From NCBI GenBank assembly GCA_031271555.1, contig JAISVN010000122.1, forward strand, positions 1 to 5,128: DNA of 5,128 bases. The letters run 5' to 3'. Shown here one piece after another: positions 3,796 to 5,128 of the stretch. The stretch's first letter is position 1. Every line of letters starts with the position of its first letter. The stretch comes from Candidatus Methanoplasma sp. Its GTDB lineage: Archaea; Thermoplasmatota; Thermoplasmata; Methanomassiliicoccales; Methanomethylophilaceae. Below the pieces are notes generated by a model. The model had not been told where the DNA came from. It did no database searches and saw only the letters and a program-made list of their open reading frames with translations. Made by a program: the position numbers and the translations under genes.

Positions 3796-5128
3796 TCACA
3801 TGAATTTAAGGTCCATGAGCCTCAGATACCTGCCGCCGAGCATGCCTGCCAGTTTGAGCGCATGGTTGATCTTCCCCGGGATCAGGCTCGAATCGACAAC
3901 GATCCACTCTGTGTTCGGTATCTTCATGGTAGCCGTTATCTTCTTCAGTTCTATGAATGCGTCCTTGCCTCTTATCACGGGATTCGTAGCTTCGCCGTCC
4001 GAGATCAGGACGACGTAGCAGCGTTCCTCGGGATTCTTCCTCACATAGTTCAGAAGATACGTCCGGATCATGAGAAGCGCGGGGCCAAGGGGCGTCCCTC
4101 CTCCCGTAGCTGTGTTGTCCAGCGTCTCGCATATGCCTTCAACGGAACGTGTGAACGGAACGGACATCTTTACCTCCCCGGTCCTGAATGTCAACAGTGC
4201 GACCTTGTCCCTCTGAACATATCCGTCCATGAGCATCGCCTTCACGCCGTTCTTTATGTCATTCATCATCCCGCTGTTGACCAGAGAACCGCTCACGTCG
4301 ACTGCAAACAGGAAGGAGCAGGAATCCCTTCTCACACGTATCTTGTCCCTTATGTCCTGAGGCTCTATCTTTATGCTGAGGCCTTTGTTCTCTCTGACCT
4401 TCTGGTACGGTGCGGCCACCCTGAGCGTTGCATCGAATGCCGGATCGGACGATCTGCCGTCCGGCAGTTTTGAGCCGCGGTACCTTCCTGAACGTTTGCC
4501 AGTAGTTATGGCGGTCCTTCTGCCGGTGCCGCCGGCGATCTTGTGCAGCCTGATGGATTCTATCTCGTCCATGTCATCCAGTCTGGTCTTGACCGCATCG
4601 GTTATCTCGGCTACGATGCCGAGGTCTTCCATGCCTCCTCCGCCGTAGGTCGATTCCTCTTTAGTCTCAGCCGCCGGCTCATCCGGCAGCTTTATCGGCC
4701 GCCTCTCTGCATCCGGCTCGGGTTCTTCTTCTCTGAGCGTCTCTTCTTCCTCTGAATCAGGGATGTCTTTCTCCTCAGGCTTCTTTTCCTTCGCCGCCTC
4801 CTTCCTTCTGTGAAGAAGGCACATTACGGCCGCATCTCTTATGTCCTCATCGGATATCGAATCCCTTCCGCCCAGAGCCGAGAGCGCCCTCGATACCTTT
4901 GCTACCGATATGTCTCCCCTGTGCCCGTTTATGTCAAGGTTTATGCATATCTGAGAGATCTTGGATATCTCAGACTCTGTGATGCTTATGCCCTTCAGTC
5001 TCTCGGCGGCCGAGGCCATGCTTCGTATGAGGTCCTCATCTTCTCTGCGGTATCTCTCTATGAACCCTTCCGGGTCTGAATCGAACTCCAGATTCATCTC
5101 CACTATGCCGCATCTGTCATGCTTCTTC
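3796..5128 (-). CDS. ChlI/ChlD-type (Mg-chelatase-like) AAA+ and VWA protein, N-terminus outside window
   Basis: The frame stays open to the window edge (about 443 residues visible); the GTG at 5103 is only an internal possibility, because the family's AAA+ ATPase module would lie further upstream. The visible part starts with the end of that module: DPEGFIERYRREDEDL, a helical lid, and GHRGDISVAKVSRALSALGGR with the sensor-2 arginine. Counting from GTG 5103, an acidic Glu/Pro linker covers about 101-150, a basic stretch 190-215, and a VWA domain 260-435 with a full metal-binding MIDAS set: D269-V-S271-G-S273, T337 in GGGTPL, and D369 in LISDGEAT. Such proteins drive metal insertion into tetrapyrroles with a large catalytic subunit (BchH or CobN); in a non-photosynthetic archaeon, cobalt for B12 is the likelier metal, but no catalytic subunit is in view. 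No membrane segments. Confidence 0.88.
   Translation of the reverse strand, partial: KKHDRCGIVEMNLEFDSDPEGFIERYRREDEDLIRSMASAAERLKGISITESEISKISQICINLDINGHRGDISVAKVSRALSALGGRDSISDEDIRDAAVMCLLHRRKEAAKEKKPEEKDIPDSEEEETLREEEPEPDAERRPIKLPDEPAAETKEESTYGGGGMEDLGIVAEITDAVKTRLDDMDEIESIRLHKIAGGTGRRTAITTGKRSGRYRGSKLPDGRSSDPAFDATLRVAAPYQKVRENKGLSIKIEPQDIRDKIRVRRDSCSFLFAVDVSGSLVNSGMMNDIKNGVKAMLMDGYVQRDKVALLTFRTGEVKMSVPFTRSVEGICETLDNTATGGGTPLGPALLMIRTYLLNYVRKNPEERCYVVLISDGEATNPVIRGKDAFIELKKITATMKIPNTEWIVVDSSLIPGKINHALKLAGMLGGRYLRLMDLKFM

Noticed and set aside
3778..4473. A long + strand frame of 231 codons
   Set aside because: It is the opposite-strand shadow of the VWA gene; rich in Arg, His and Cys with no recognisable domain, while the minus frame has an intact MIDAS site.

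Overview
The window looks archaeal, most likely a Thermoplasmata-type euryarchaeon such as a member of the Methanomassiliicoccales. That placement is inference, not a database match. Supporting signs are a gene for ribosomal protein eL41, two tRNA genes with bulge-helix-bulge introns, a box C/D guide RNA inside the tRNA-Trp intron, TATA boxes about 25 nt before transcript starts, and a mix of Shine-Dalgarno-led and apparently leaderless genes.

Positions 1-2066 (+ strand) hold a tightly packed three-gene unit: the C-terminal end of a citramalate synthase (cimA type), a 90-residue ACT-domain protein (UPF0237) and a full-length UPF0210/DUF711 protein. Gaps are only 12 and 9 nt. UPF0237 and UPF0210 are a known conserved pair; here they follow an enzyme that commits carbon to isoleucine synthesis.

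Positions 2123-2558 (+ strand) hold a more AT-rich MntA-type nucleotidyltransferase antitoxin overlapping a HepT (HEPN) toxin gene. The toxin gene stops after 47 codons, before the catalytic motif would appear, so the module looks like a broken type VII toxin-antitoxin pair.

Positions 2652-3093 (- strand) are the most unusual part. The transcript order is tRNA-Arg(UCU), a 35-codon eL41 gene, then tRNA-Trp(CCA). tRNA-Arg carries a 24-nt intron in its T-loop at 59/60, with a textbook bulge-helix-bulge. tRNA-Trp carries a 95-nt intron at 37/38 with a dual box C/D guide RNA; one guide is placed exactly to 2'-O-methylate C34 of its own tRNA. An 11-bp (15-bp with a bulge) inverted repeat brackets tRNA-Trp and uses the last codons of eL41 as one arm. 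A single TATA box sits just before tRNA-Arg, so the three genes may be one transcript.

Positions 3146-5128 (- strand) hold a six-helix membrane protein of unknown function, apparently leaderless and flanked by a 10-bp inverted repeat around its promoter, and upstream of it the C-terminal two thirds of a ChlI/ChlD-type (Mg-chelatase-like) AAA+/VWA protein that runs off the window.
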